Shown: positions 53,144-61,964 of the stretch, piece by piece
How the letters are laid out: each line of letters opens with the position of its first letter
How positions within the stretch are numbered: position 1 is the stretch's first letter
Assembly (NCBI GenBank): GCA_002347285.1
Contig: DDXW01000048.1
Span: forward strand, 1 to 64,000
Direction of reading: 5' to 3'
DNA: 64,000 nt
From: Rhodocyclaceae bacterium UBA2250
GTDB taxonomy: Bacteria > Pseudomonadota > Gammaproteobacteria > Burkholderiales > Rhodocyclaceae
The notes under the pieces: generated by a model
The model's input: only the letters and a program-made list of their open reading frames with translations
The model's database searches: none
Told to the model about the DNA's origin: nothing
Translations under genes and position numbers: made by a program

Positions 53144-55315
53144 TCAGTATTTGACGCGGGCGTAATAGGTCTTCTCGGCGGCGGCGCGCGCCTCGCCGAG
53201 CGTGCGGATGCCCATCCCGGCGAGCAGCGGCAGCATGCGCAGGAAGACCTCGGCGGTGACGATCGCGTCGCCGAGCGCGGTATGCCGCCCGATGATCGTG
53301 ATGCCGAGCCGCTCGGCGATCGCCTCGAGCTTGTGCGATTCCTGGTTGGGGTGGATCACCGCCGACAGCAGCAGCGTGTCGAGCACCGGCTGCGTGAAGC
53401 GGATGCCGAGCGTCTCCTCCTTGAGCTGCAGGAAGCGCATGTCGAAGGCGGCATTGTGCGCCACCAGCACCGTGCCCTCGCAGAAGGCGTGGAACTGCGG
53501 CAGCACCGCGCCGATGGCCGGCTGGCCGCGCACCATCTCCTCGGTGATGCCGTGGATCGGGATGCCTTCGGGGCGCAGCGGCCGCTGCGGGTCGATGATC
53601 TGGTCGATGTTCTCGTGGCGCAGCAGACGGCCATTGACGATGCGCACCGCGCCGATCTGGATGATCTCGTCGCCGGCGGAGGGCTCGAGACCGGTGGTTT
53701 CGGTGTCGAACACCGTATAGACCAGCTCGGCGAGCGGCGTCTCGTCGAGTTCGTGATCCTCGCTGGCGCGCTTGAACAGGTCGAAGTCGTAGAACTCCGG
53801 CCGGCTCTCGACCCGGATCAGGGCGGCGGTGTCGCCCAGGTCCTGGGCCGCGGCCGCCGGAATCTGCACGCGGAAGAACGACTGCTGGACCGCCGATTCT
53901 CGGCCGCAGGAAAGCTGGCCGCCATGGCGATCGGTGACGTCGCGCAGCGTCAGCGGCGTATCCTCGCCGCCGACCGTCATCGGCTCGATCTGCCAGCCGA
54001 GCAGCGTCTCGGAGGACACCGCCGTGCCCGACCAGCGCAGCTCGAGATAGACCATGCGCCCCGCGTGGGTGAGGCGCAGGCGCACGAGCCTGACGCCGAA
54101 GCTCTCGTCGAGCTTCGCGGTCAGGAAAGTCAGCGCCTGGGTGAGAGAATAGCTGTCGACCTTCACCCAGAGGTCCGGCACGACGTCGTCGATCTTCACC
54201 GTGACGCCGACCCGGCTCTCGATGCGGCGGCTGACCGCCGTCACCAGGTCGGCGCCGAGCATCTCCTCGAGCGGCCAGCGGCTCACCAGCGTGCGCGCAT
54301 AGTCCTGCGCCGACTGGTTGAGGCGCACGGTGAGGATCTGCACCTCGTCCTGGATCGCGTCGGCGGCGGCCTGCACCTGCGCCGCTTCGGCGGCGCCGCG
54401 CAGCGCCTGCAGGCTGCCGCGGATGCCGGCCAGCGCGGCACGCGTGTCGTCGGCCAGCTGCTGCACGGTGCGGTCGCATTGCACGCCGCTTTCGAGCGTC
54501 TTGGTGATGTTCTCCAGCACCAGCACATAGCCGCCGATGCTGCGGTGTTCCGGCGTGCCGGTTTCCGGGACGGCCGCCGCGACGGCGAGCACCGGCGCCA
54601 TCTGCACGCGGATCAGCTGGCCGGCGCGGGTGGTGGTGATGAAGTTCGCGAGCGGCTGGCTGCCCTCGCGCTCGAGGCGATGCTGCAGCGTCTCGAGCGC
54701 ATGGCCGATCAGCGAGCGGTCGAACACCCCGTAGATCGAGCGGCCCAGGCCGATCACCGCGGCGCTGCCGGCATCCGGCACCAGCGCGCGCGCCTGCAGT
54801 CGCGCCCGGTTGTTGTAGAGCAGGATGCGGCCGTCGAGATTGCAGACGACCACCGCGAGCGGGAGATCGGCGACCAGTGCCGCCAGGCGGTTGCGCTCGA
54901 CTTCGAGCGTGGCGCGCGACCGGCGGATCTGCACTTCGACATCCTCGCGCGCGGCATCGCGCTGGTCCGCCAGCGCAGCGAGCGCCGCGCCCAGGGCACC
55001 CAGTTCGGCGACGCCGTCGAGCGCCGGGCGGAAGGCCGGATTGGGGCCGGCCATCACCCGCCCCGCCTCGGCCAGCTTCAAGGCCTCGCCCGGATAGAGC
55101 TTCCAGAGGTAGCGCGCGAGCGAAGCGCCGAGAAAACCGGCGATCATCAGCACGAACAACACCAGGCCGACGCGCGGCTCGAGCATCGCGGCGAACGCCG
55201 ACCGCTGTTCGGCAGGGAGATCCGACCAGAACAGCAGGCCCGTGACCAGCAAGGGAGCCGCCATCAGCAGCAAGGTCGCGACAACGAACAGCACCTGCCT
55301 GGCCTTCATCGACAC
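53144..55315 (-). CDS. Membrane sensor-like protein fused to DEDDh 3'-5' exonuclease
   Basis: 723 residues. Two membrane helices (about 7-30 and 48-68), a coiled coil, a PAS-like region (LVADLPLAVVVCNLDGRILL YNNRARLQ), a dimerisation-like helix lacking the phosphoacceptor His (LADDTRAALAGIRGSLQAL), a degenerate ATPase-like domain without the DxGxG box, and a C-terminal DnaQ-type exonuclease with FDTETTGLEPSAGDEIIQIG, AHNAAFDMRFL and RHTALGDAIVTAEVF (all catalytic acidic residues and His present). Function unknown; possibly a membrane-linked nuclease controlled by the sensor part. Beside the DUF294 gene. Confidence 0.9.
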   Translation of the reverse strand: MSMKARQVLFVVATLLLMAAPLLVTGLLFWSDLPAEQRSAFAAMLEPRVGLVLFVLMIAGFLGASLARYLWKLYPGEALKLAEAGRVMAGPNPAFRPALDGVAELGALGAALAALADQRDAAREDVEVQIRRSRATLEVERNRLAALVADLPLAVVVCNLDGRILLYNNRARLQARALVPDAGSAAVIGLGRSIYGVFDRSLIGHALETLQHRLEREGSQPLANFITTTRAGQLIRVQMAPVLAVAAAVPETGTPEHRSIGGYVLVLENITKTLESGVQCDRTVQQLADDTRAALAGIRGSLQALRGAAEAAQVQAAADAIQDEVQILTVRLNQSAQDYARTLVSRWPLEEMLGADLVTAVSRRIESRVGVTVKIDDVVPDLWVKVDSYSLTQALTFLTAKLDESFGVRLVRLRLTHAGRMVYLELRWSGTAVSSETLLGWQIEPMTVGGEDTPLTLRDVTDRHGGQLSCGRESAVQQSFFRVQIPAAAAQDLGDTAALIRVESRPEFYDFDLFKRASEDHELDETPLAELVYTVFDTETTGLEPSAGDEIIQIGAVRIVNGRLLRHENIDQIIDPQRPLRPEGIPIHGITEEMVRGQPAIGAVLPQFHAFCEGTVLVAHNAAFDMRFLQLKEETLGIRFTQPVLDTLLLSAVIHPNQESHKLEAIAERLGITIIGRHTALGDAIVTAEVFLRMLPLLAGMGIRTLGEARAAAEKTYYARVKY

Positions 55316-55382
55316 TCTCCCTTTCGCCGCAACCGCCGGCGCAGGGCGGGCCTCGGCTTGTCGTTATCGGAGTGGGATCCTC

Positions 55383-55458
55383 TGGTGCCGGCAACCGGAT
55401 TCGAACTGGTGACCTACCGCTTACAAGGCGGTTGCTCTACCAACTGAGCTATGCCGGC
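55383..55458 (-). tRNA. tRNA-Thr (anticodon UGU)
   Basis: 76 bases with an encoded CCA. Acceptor GCCGGCA/TGCCGGC, D arm GCTCAGTTGGTAGAGC, anticodon stem ACCGC/GCGGT around CTTGTAA, T arm CCAGTTCGAATCCGG. All stems pair. Confidence 0.97.
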
Positions 55459-55469
55459 ACGCTGGGCGA

Positions 55470-55475
55470 ATTATA
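55470..55475 (-). promoter_or_regulatory. -10 box of tRNA-Thr
   Basis: Perfect TATAAT on the minus strand, ending 12 bases before the tRNA 5' end. No good -35 box was found at normal spacing (GGATCG). Confidence 0.45.
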
Positions 55476-55533
55476 GCTGACCCCACCCTGCCCGATCCTC
55501 TACAATTGGCCGCCTCGGCCCACGGTTGCCCGC

Positions 55534-57054
55534 ATGACGCCACTCCCCCCGCCCCAAGATCCGGCCCTGCACCTGCTCATCGTCAGCAGCGCTCCGGCGC
55601 TGTCGGCGCAGCTGCGCGACAGCTGGCAGTGGGACGGCCCGCCGCCGGTGTTCGCCGAGGTGCCGGGGCTGGCCCAGTTGCGCGCGACCCTGCGCGCGCA
55701 GCGCTGGGACGCGATCCTGCACTGCCTCAACCATACCGCCTGCACCCCGGCCGCCACCCTCAAGACGCTGCGCGACCGCGACCTCGACACGCCGGTGATC
55801 GTCGTGGCGGAGCCGGCCGACCAGCGCGCGGCGATGAAGGCGCTGCGGACCGGCGCCCACGACGTGGTGTTCCTCGACCGGCTCAGCCGGCTGCCGCCCG
55901 CCGTCGAGCGCGAGGTCAGGGAAGCCGGCCACCGCGCCGACCACCGCGCCGCGCTCGAGATGCTGCACGACAGCGAGGCGCGCTTCCGCGCGCTGGCCTC
56001 GAACCTGCCCGGCCTGGTGTTCATCCTCCTGCGCGACATCGACGGCAGCTACAGCTTTCCCTATGCGAGCGAAGGCTCCCTGCGGCTGCTCGGGCTCAAG
56101 CAGCACGAGCTGCGCGGCGCGGCGAAGCGCTTCTTCGACACGCTGCTGGCGGAAGACCGCAAACGGCTGCTCGAAGCGCTGGAAGCCTCCGCCCGGGAAG
56201 GCACGGCGCTGATCTGGGAAGGCCGCCTCAAGCACGGCGAGCGCTGGATCGACATGCGCTCGCTGCCGCACCGCAACGACGAGGGCACGGTGCTGTGGAC
56301 CGGCATCGCCACGGACATCTCGCAGGCAAAGAGCAACGAGGCGGCGCTGCGCGAATCGCGCGCCCAGCTCGCCGCGCTGTCCTCCCACCTCGAGGCGGCG
56401 AAGGAGGAGGAGCGCGAGAAGATCGCGCGCGACATCCACGACGAACTCGGCAGCATCCTGGTGCGGCTCAAGATCGAGGCGGCGCTGCTGGCGAGCAAGC
56501 TGCCGGCCGAGTTCAGCACCAAGGCGCGCTCGATCGAAAAACTGCTCGACCAGGCGATGGGCACCGCCAGCCGCGTCGCGCGCCAGCTGCGGCCGGGCAT
56601 CCTCAAGGAGTTCGGCCTGTCCGCCGCGATCGAGTGCCAGGCCGACGACTTCGCCCACAGCACCGGCATCGCCTGCCGCGCCCAGTGCGACGAGGGTATC
56701 GAGCTCGACAGCGACACCTCGCTGGCGCTGTTCCGCATCGCCCAGGAGGCCCTCACCAACATCGCCAAGCATGCGCGCGCCACGCTGGTCGTCGTGCGGC
56801 TGCGGCGGGAAAACGGTAATATCGCGCTCGAAATTCGCGACAACGGACGCGGCATCGCGGAGCGCGACATGGACAAGCCGAAATCCTTCGGCCTGCGCGG
56901 CATCCGCGAGCGGGTGCAGAGCCTCAACGGCGCTTTCCACATCGCCACGGGAGAACAGGGCGGCACGCTGCTGATCCTGAAAGTGCCCGAACGCTGCGGC
57001 GCGGAGGCCGGCCTCGCGGAACCCGAAGAAGTCATCCAGCAGGATCTGTTCTGA
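55534..57054 (+). CDS. NarX-type sensor histidine kinase with receiver-like and PAS domains
   Basis: 506 residues. Residues 1-130 look like a receiver (LHLLIVSSAPALSAQLRDSW ... VIVVAEPADQRAAMKALRTG AHDVV), but the usual phospho-Asp position reads DAILHCLNHT. A PAS domain follows (about 150-270), then HisKA_3 with the phospho-His in EREKIARDIHDELGSILVRL, and HATPase_c (QEALTNIAKHARA, DNGRGI). Overlaps nothing; its stop is one base before the response regulator start. Confidence 0.9.
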   Translation: MTPLPPPQDPALHLLIVSSAPALSAQLRDSWQWDGPPPVFAEVPGLAQLRATLRAQRWDAILHCLNHTACTPAATLKTLRDRDLDTPVIVVAEPADQRAAMKALRTGAHDVVFLDRLSRLPPAVEREVREAGHRADHRAALEMLHDSEARFRALASNLPGLVFILLRDIDGSYSFPYASEGSLRLLGLKQHELRGAAKRFFDTLLAEDRKRLLEALEASAREGTALIWEGRLKHGERWIDMRSLPHRNDEGTVLWTGIATDISQAKSNEAALRESRAQLAALSSHLEAAKEEEREKIARDIHDELGSILVRLKIEAALLASKLPAEFSTKARSIEKLLDQAMGTASRVARQLRPGILKEFGLSAAIECQADDFAHSTGIACRAQCDEGIELDSDTSLALFRIAQEALTNIAKHARATLVVVRLRRENGNIALEIRDNGRGIAERDMDKPKSFGLRGIRERVQSLNGAFHIATGEQGGTLLILKVPERCGAEAGLAEPEEVIQQDLF

Positions 57055-57055
57055 C

Positions 57056-57697
57056 ATGTCCGAAAAAATTCGCGTCCTCATCGCCGACGACCACGCCATC
57101 GTGCGCCAGGGCTTCAAGCAGATCTTTTCCGAGACCGAGGATCTGGTCGTGGCCGGCGAGGCGGACGACGGCGCCGAGGCGCTGCAGCTCGCCCGCCAGC
57201 AGGAGTGGGACGTGTTCCTGCTCGACGTGACGATGCCCAACCGCAACGGCATCGACACCCTCAAGCAGCTCAAGAAGGAGTTCCCGAAGCTGCCGGTGCT
57301 GATCCTCAGCATGCATCCCGAGGAGCAGTACGCGGTGCGCGCGATCAAGTCCGGCGCCTCGGGCTACCTCACCAAGCAGAGCGCGCCCGAGCAGCTCGTC
57401 ACGGCGATCCGCCAGGTCGCGCGCGGCAAGAAGTACGTCAGCCCGGCGGTGGCCGAGCAGCTGGCCAACGCGATCGCCGCCGACAGCGAGAAGCCGCTGC
57501 ACGAGCTGCTGACCGACCGCGAATTCCAGGTGTTCAAGCTGATCGCCGCCGGCAAGCCGCTGACGCAGATCGCCGAGGAACTCAACCTCGCGGTGGCGAC
57601 GATCAGCACTTTCCGCACGCGCATCATCGAGAAGACCGGCCTGCGCAGCAACGCCGAGATGATCCGCTACGGGCTCGAGCAGGGCCTCGTCGAGTAA
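57056..57697 (+). CDS. NarL/FixJ-type response regulator
   Basis: 213 residues. Receiver with phospho-Asp57 in WDVFLLDVTMPNRNGID and Lys in SGASGYLTKQSAPEQL; LuxR-type HTH with LTDREFQVFKLIAAGKPLTQ and ATISTFRTRIIEKTGLRSNA. Expected to be phosphorylated by the preceding kinase. Seven bases precede the diguanylate cyclase. Confidence 0.95.
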   Translation: MSEKIRVLIADDHAIVRQGFKQIFSETEDLVVAGEADDGAEALQLARQQEWDVFLLDVTMPNRNGIDTLKQLKKEFPKLPVLILSMHPEEQYAVRAIKSGASGYLTKQSAPEQLVTAIRQVARGKKYVSPAVAEQLANAIAADSEKPLHELLTDREFQVFKLIAAGKPLTQIAEELNLAVATISTFRTRIIEKTGLRSNAEMIRYGLEQGLVE

Positions 57698-57703
57698 GCC
57701 GCC

Positions 57704-59464
57704 ATGAACCCCTCCGAACTCGCCCGCGAAACCCTGCGCCGTCTCGCCCAGCAGCGCACGCCGCCGACGCCCGACAACTACCGCTCGCTCTACCACGAGA
57801 TCGCCGGCACCGTCGCGACCGAGGCTTTCCCCGAAAAGGCGCTGAAGGCGCTGGCCGGCGCCCTGCCGCGCGGCACGCCCGAGCAGGCGCGTTTCGGCCG
57901 CACGCTCGACGGCGCGATCGGCGAGAAGAGCTGGGACGCCGTGAAGACGGCGCTGACAGACCTGCTCGGCAAGAGTGCCGCGGAGCCGCCGAACTGGTCG
58001 GCGCTGATCCGCGAGTTGCTGACGCGCCTCGAGACGCGCCAGGCCGAACTGACGCCGGCAAGGAAGCGCGAGGCGCTCGACCACGTGCTCGCCGCCTCGG
58101 CGGCACCGGATCTGCTCTACAGCCGCCTGCAGGGCCTGCTGAAGAACTGGTCGCAGGCGGCGACGCTTGACGCGCCCACCGCGGCGGAAGCCGAAAGCGA
58201 GGCCGCCGCCTCGCCGGCGCCGAGTTCCCCGGCCGCGCGCCCGGCCCCGGCCGAATCGCGCAAGGGCAACACCGGCGACCTCCTCGACCTGCTCGCGCAA
58301 CTGCTCGAGACCGCGATCGGCGTCGCGCTGGCCGACGACCCGGCCCTGTCGGCGCAGGCGACCCGTCTCGCCGCGTCCGCGCGCAAGGCCTCCGGCAACG
58401 AGCAGGTCGCGAGTGTCGTCGCCGAGCTGAAGCGCTTCGCCTACCGGCTGCAGTTCGTCGCCGAGGATCAGGCCGAGATGCGCACGGCGCTGCTGCATCT
58501 GCTGCGCCTGATCATCGACAACATCCGCGAACTGGTGATCGACGACCAGTGGCTGCAGGGGCAGGTCGCCGTCGTGCTCGACCTCGTGGACCAGCCGCTC
58601 AACCTGCGCCGCCTCGACGACGTCGAGCGCCGCATGAAGGACGTGATCGTCAAGCAGAGCGTCCTGAAGAAGAGTCTTACCGAAGCGCAGGGCCAGCTCA
58701 AGGCGATGCTCGCCACCTTCGTCGACCGGCTGGCCGACTTTTCCGAGGCGACCGGCGACTACCACGCCACGCTCGAGCGCTGCGCCGAGAGGATCAGCCA
58801 GTCCCGCGACATCGCCGAACTGACCGGGGTGCTCGACGAGGTGATGCGCGAGACGCGCGTGATCCAGTTCGACGCCCTGCGTTCGCACGACGAACTGCAG
58901 CAGATGCGCGCGCAGGCCACCGCCACCCAGGACGAGATCGCGCGCCTGCAGGAGGAACTGGCCCATGCGAGCGAAATGATGCGCAACGACCCGCTGACCG
59001 GGGCACTCAACCGCAAGGGCATGGACGAGGCGCTCGCGGCCGAGGTGGCGCGCGCGCGCCGCCATCAGACCAAGCTCTGCCTCGCGCTGCTCGACATCGA
59101 CAATTTCAAGAAGCTCAACGATTCGCTCGGCCACGCCGCCGGCGACGCGGCCCTGGTGCACTTGGCCGGGGTGGTGCAGGAGGTGATCCGCCCCGAGGAC
59201 ACGCTGGCGCGCTACGGCGGCGAGGAGTTCGTCGTGCTGCTGCCCGACACCGCGCTCGACGACGCCGTCACCGCGCTGACGCGCGTCCAGCGCGAGCTGA
59301 CCAAGCGCTTCTTCCTGCACAACAACGACCGCATCCTGATCACTTTCAGCTGCGGCGTCGCCGAACTCGGCGCCGACGAGGATGCCGCCGCGGCGCTGCA
59401 GCGCGCCGACGGCGCGATGTACCTGGCCAAGCGCGCCGGCAAGAACCGCGTCATGGCCGCCTAG
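57704..59464 (+). CDS. Diguanylate cyclase (GGDEF)
   Basis: 586 residues. N-terminal helical region, a Pro/Ala-rich linker (about 160-185, contains a dispersed word antisense), a second helical/coiled-coil region, and a GGDEF domain from about 425 with ARYGGEEFVVLLPDT. The active site GGEEF and the product-inhibition site RPED five residues before it are both present, so it should make c-di-GMP with feedback. Ten bases separate it from rfbB. Confidence 0.93.
   Translation: MNPSELARETLRRLAQQRTPPTPDNYRSLYHEIAGTVATEAFPEKALKALAGALPRGTPEQARFGRTLDGAIGEKSWDAVKTALTDLLGKSAAEPPNWSALIRELLTRLETRQAELTPARKREALDHVLAASAAPDLLYSRLQGLLKNWSQAATLDAPTAAEAESEAAASPAPSSPAARPAPAESRKGNTGDLLDLLAQLLETAIGVALADDPALSAQATRLAASARKASGNEQVASVVAELKRFAYRLQFVAEDQAEMRTALLHLLRLIIDNIRELVIDDQWLQGQVAVVLDLVDQPLNLRRLDDVERRMKDVIVKQSVLKKSLTEAQGQLKAMLATFVDRLADFSEATGDYHATLERCAERISQSRDIAELTGVLDEVMRETRVIQFDALRSHDELQQMRAQATATQDEIARLQEELAHASEMMRNDPLTGALNRKGMDEALAAEVARARRHQTKLCLALLDIDNFKKLNDSLGHAAGDAALVHLAGVVQEVIRPEDTLARYGGEEFVVLLPDTALDDAVTALTRVQRELTKRFFLHNNDRILITFSCGVAELGADEDAAAALQRADGAMYLAKRAGKNRVMAA
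58205..58228 (-). repeat. Dispersed 24-bp word, copy in the diguanylate cyclase (antisense)
   Basis: 21/24, antisense to the gene, encoding AASPAPSS in a low-complexity linker. May be chance in Ala/Pro-rich coding. Confidence 0.4.
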
Positions 59465-59473
59465 GAACCCGCC

Positions 59474-60538
59474 ATGCAGACCGTCTTCATCACCGGCGGC
59501 GCCGGCTTCATCGGCTCGGCGCTGATCCGCCTGCTGGTCGCCGAAAGCGACTGGCGTATCGTCAATATCGACAAGCTGACCTACGCCGGCAACCTCGAAT
59601 CGCTGTTCGCGGCGGGCAGCGATCCGCGCCACGTCTTTTCCCGCACCGACATCTGCGACCGCGCGGCGCTCGACGCGCTGTTCGCCGAGCACCGGCCCCG
59701 CGGGGTGATCCACCTCGCCGCCGAGTCGCACGTCGACCGCTCGATCCACGGCCCCGGCGACTTCATCCGCACCAACATCGACGGCACCTACACGCTGCTC
59801 GAGGCCGCGCGCGGCTACTGGAGCGGGCTGGCCGAACCGGAACGCAGCACCTTCCGCTTCCACCACGTCTCCACCGACGAGGTGTTCGGCAGCCTCGGCG
59901 CGGCCGGCCTGTTCGACGAGACCACCGCCTACGACCCGCGCTCGCCCTACTCCGCCTCGAAGGCCGCCTCCGACCATCTGGTGCGCGCCTGGCAGCACAC
60001 CTACGGGCTGCCGACCCTGATCACCAACTGCTCGAACAACTACGGCCCCTGCCAGTTCCCCGAGAAGCTGATCCCGCTGATGCTGCTCAACGCGCTGGCC
60101 GGCAAGCCGCTGCCGATCTACGGCCAGGGCGACAACGTGCGCGACTGGCTCTACGTGGACGACCACGCGCGGGCGCTGCGGCTGGTGTTCGAGCGCGGCA
60201 CGCCCGGCTCCACCTGGTGCATCGGCGGCTGCAACGAAAAGACCAACCTCGAGGTCGTCGATGCGCTGTGCGCGCTGCTCGACCGGCTGCGGCCGCGCGC
60301 CGACGGCCAGCCCTACGCGACGCAGAAGACCTTCGTCGCCGACCGGCCCGGCCACGACCGGCGCTACGCGATCGACGCCGGCAGGATCGGGCGCGAACTC
60401 GGCTGGCGTCCGCTGGAGAGCTTCGCGAGCGGCATCGAAAAGACCGTGCGCTGGTATCTGGACCACCCCGACTGGGTCGCCCACGTGCAGAGCGGCGAAT
60501 ACCGCAACTGGATCGACAGGAACTACGCGCAACGATGA
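59474..60538 (+). CDS. rfbB: dTDP-glucose 4,6-dehydratase
   Basis: Second step of dTDP-L-rhamnose synthesis; NAD-dependent SDR. 354 residues. TGGAGFIGSALIRLL, HLAAESHVDRSIHGPGDF, catalytic STDEVFGSLG and YSASKAASDHLVRAW. First of four overlapping sugar genes; stop overlaps rfbA (ATGA). Confidence 0.97.
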   Translation: MQTVFITGGAGFIGSALIRLLVAESDWRIVNIDKLTYAGNLESLFAAGSDPRHVFSRTDICDRAALDALFAEHRPRGVIHLAAESHVDRSIHGPGDFIRTNIDGTYTLLEAARGYWSGLAEPERSTFRFHHVSTDEVFGSLGAAGLFDETTAYDPRSPYSASKAASDHLVRAWQHTYGLPTLITNCSNNYGPCQFPEKLIPLMLLNALAGKPLPIYGQGDNVRDWLYVDDHARALRLVFERGTPGSTWCIGGCNEKTNLEVVDALCALLDRLRPRADGQPYATQKTFVADRPGHDRRYAIDAGRIGRELGWRPLESFASGIEKTVRWYLDHPDWVAHVQSGEYRNWIDRNYAQR

Positions 60539-61419
60539 ATACTCGCAAGGGCCTCATCCTCGCCGGCGGCGCCGGCACCCGCCTCCATCCGGCCACGCTG
60601 GCGGTGTCGAAGCAGCTGCTGCCGATCTACGACAAGCCGATGATCTACTACCCGCTGGCGACGCTGATGCTGGCGGGTATGCGCGACATCCTGCTGATCT
60701 CGACGCCGCAGGACACGCCGCGCTTCGCCCAGCTGCTCGGCGACGGCGCGCCGTGGGGACTCAACCTGTCCTACGCGGTGCAGCCCTCGCCCGACGGCCT
60801 CGCGCAGGCCTTCCTGATCGGCCGCGACTTCATCGCCGGCGCACCGTCCGCGCTGGTGCTCGGCGACAACGTCTTCTACGGCCACGAACTGGCCGGCCAG
60901 CTGCAACGCGCGGCAACGGGGGCGACGGGCGCGACGGTGTTCGCCTACGCGGTCACCGACCCCGAGCGCTACGGTGTCGTCGAGTTCGATGCGCAGCGCC
61001 GCGCCGTCAGCATCGAGGAGAAGCCGCAGAGACCGAAATCGCGCTACGCGGTGACCGGCCTTTATTTCTACGACGATCAGGTGTGCGACATCGCCGCGAG
61101 CCTCAAGCCCTCGCCGCGCGGCGAACTGGAGATCACCGACGTCAACCGCCGCTACCTCGCAATGAACCAGCTCGACGTCGAGATCATGGGGCGCGGCATG
61201 GCCTGGCTCGACACCGGCACGCACGACTCGCTGCTCGAGGCCGGCCAGTTCATCGCCACGCTCGAGAAGCGCCAGGGCCTCAAGGTCGCCTGCCCCGAGG
61301 AGATCGCCTGGCGCCAGGGCTGGATCGACGACCTCCAGCTGGAACGGCTCGCCGCGCCGCTCGCCAGGAACGGCTACGGCGCCTACCTGCTCGGCCTGCT
61401 GCGCGACCGGACGCTCTGA
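60535..61419 (+). CDS. rfbA: Glucose-1-phosphate thymidylyltransferase
   Basis: Makes dTDP-glucose. 294 residues. Nucleotide loop GLILAGGAGTRLHPATLAVS KQLLPIYDKPMIYYP; VLGDNVFYG and SIEEKPQRPKSRYAVTGLYF. Start MNTRKGLILAGG overlaps rfbB; the stop overlaps rfbC. Confidence 0.97.
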   Translation: MNTRKGLILAGGAGTRLHPATLAVSKQLLPIYDKPMIYYPLATLMLAGMRDILLISTPQDTPRFAQLLGDGAPWGLNLSYAVQPSPDGLAQAFLIGRDFIAGAPSALVLGDNVFYGHELAGQLQRAATGATGATVFAYAVTDPERYGVVEFDAQRRAVSIEEKPQRPKSRYAVTGLYFYDDQVCDIAASLKPSPRGELEITDVNRRYLAMNQLDVEIMGRGMAWLDTGTHDSLLEAGQFIATLEKRQGLKVACPEEIAWRQGWIDDLQLERLAAPLARNGYGAYLLGLLRDRTL

Positions 61420-61964
61420 TGCGCGCGATCGAAACCGGTGTCAAGGACGCGCTGATCCTCGAGCCGCAGGTGTTCGGCGATGCGCGCGGCTTCTTCCTCG
61501 AGAGCTGGAACCGCCGGACCTTCGCCCAGCTGGGCCTCGACGTCGATTTCGTGCAGGACAACCACTCGCGCTCGCGGCAAGGCGTGCTGCGCGGCCTGCA
61601 TTACCAGGTGCGGCAGCGGCAGGGCAAGCTGGTGCGCGTCGTCGCCGGCGCGGTCTTCGACGTCGCCGTGGACCTGCGCCGCGGATCGCCGACCTTCGGC
61701 CGCTGGGCCGGCGTCGAGCTTTCCGCCGAGAACCGGCGCATGTTCTGGGTGCCGCCGGGCTTCGCCCACGGCTTCCTCGTCCTGACGGAAAGCGCCGACT
61801 TCCTCTACAAGGCCACCGACTACTACGCGCCGGAGCATGAACGCACGCTGCTCTGGAACGATCCCGACCTCGCCATCGACTGGCCGCTCGCCGGCATGAC
61901 ACCGCAACTTGCCGCCAAGGATGCCGCCGGCACCCCGCTCCGGCAGGCCGAGACCTATCCGTGA
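61419..61964 (+). CDS. rfbC: dTDP-4-dehydrorhamnose 3,5-epimerase
   Basis: 181 residues, cupin fold. EPQVFGDARGFFLESWNRRT, FVQDNHSRSRQGVLRGLHYQ (catalytic His), VVAGAVFDVAVDLRRGSPTF and WVPPGFAHGFLVL. Start overlaps the rfbA stop by one base (TGATG). Confidence 0.97.
   Translation: MRAIETGVKDALILEPQVFGDARGFFLESWNRRTFAQLGLDVDFVQDNHSRSRQGVLRGLHYQVRQRQGKLVRVVAGAVFDVAVDLRRGSPTFGRWAGVELSAENRRMFWVPPGFAHGFLVLTESADFLYKATDYYAPEHERTLLWNDPDLAIDWPLAGMTPQLAAKDAAGTPLRQAETYP

Noticed and set aside
50459..55447. A 1662-codon open frame on the plus strand
   Set aside because: It lies opposite rmuC, the CBS/nucleotidyltransferase and the exonuclease fusion, which have clear motifs; the frame is the usual GC-rich antisense shadow with His/Arg/Gln-rich low-complexity translation.
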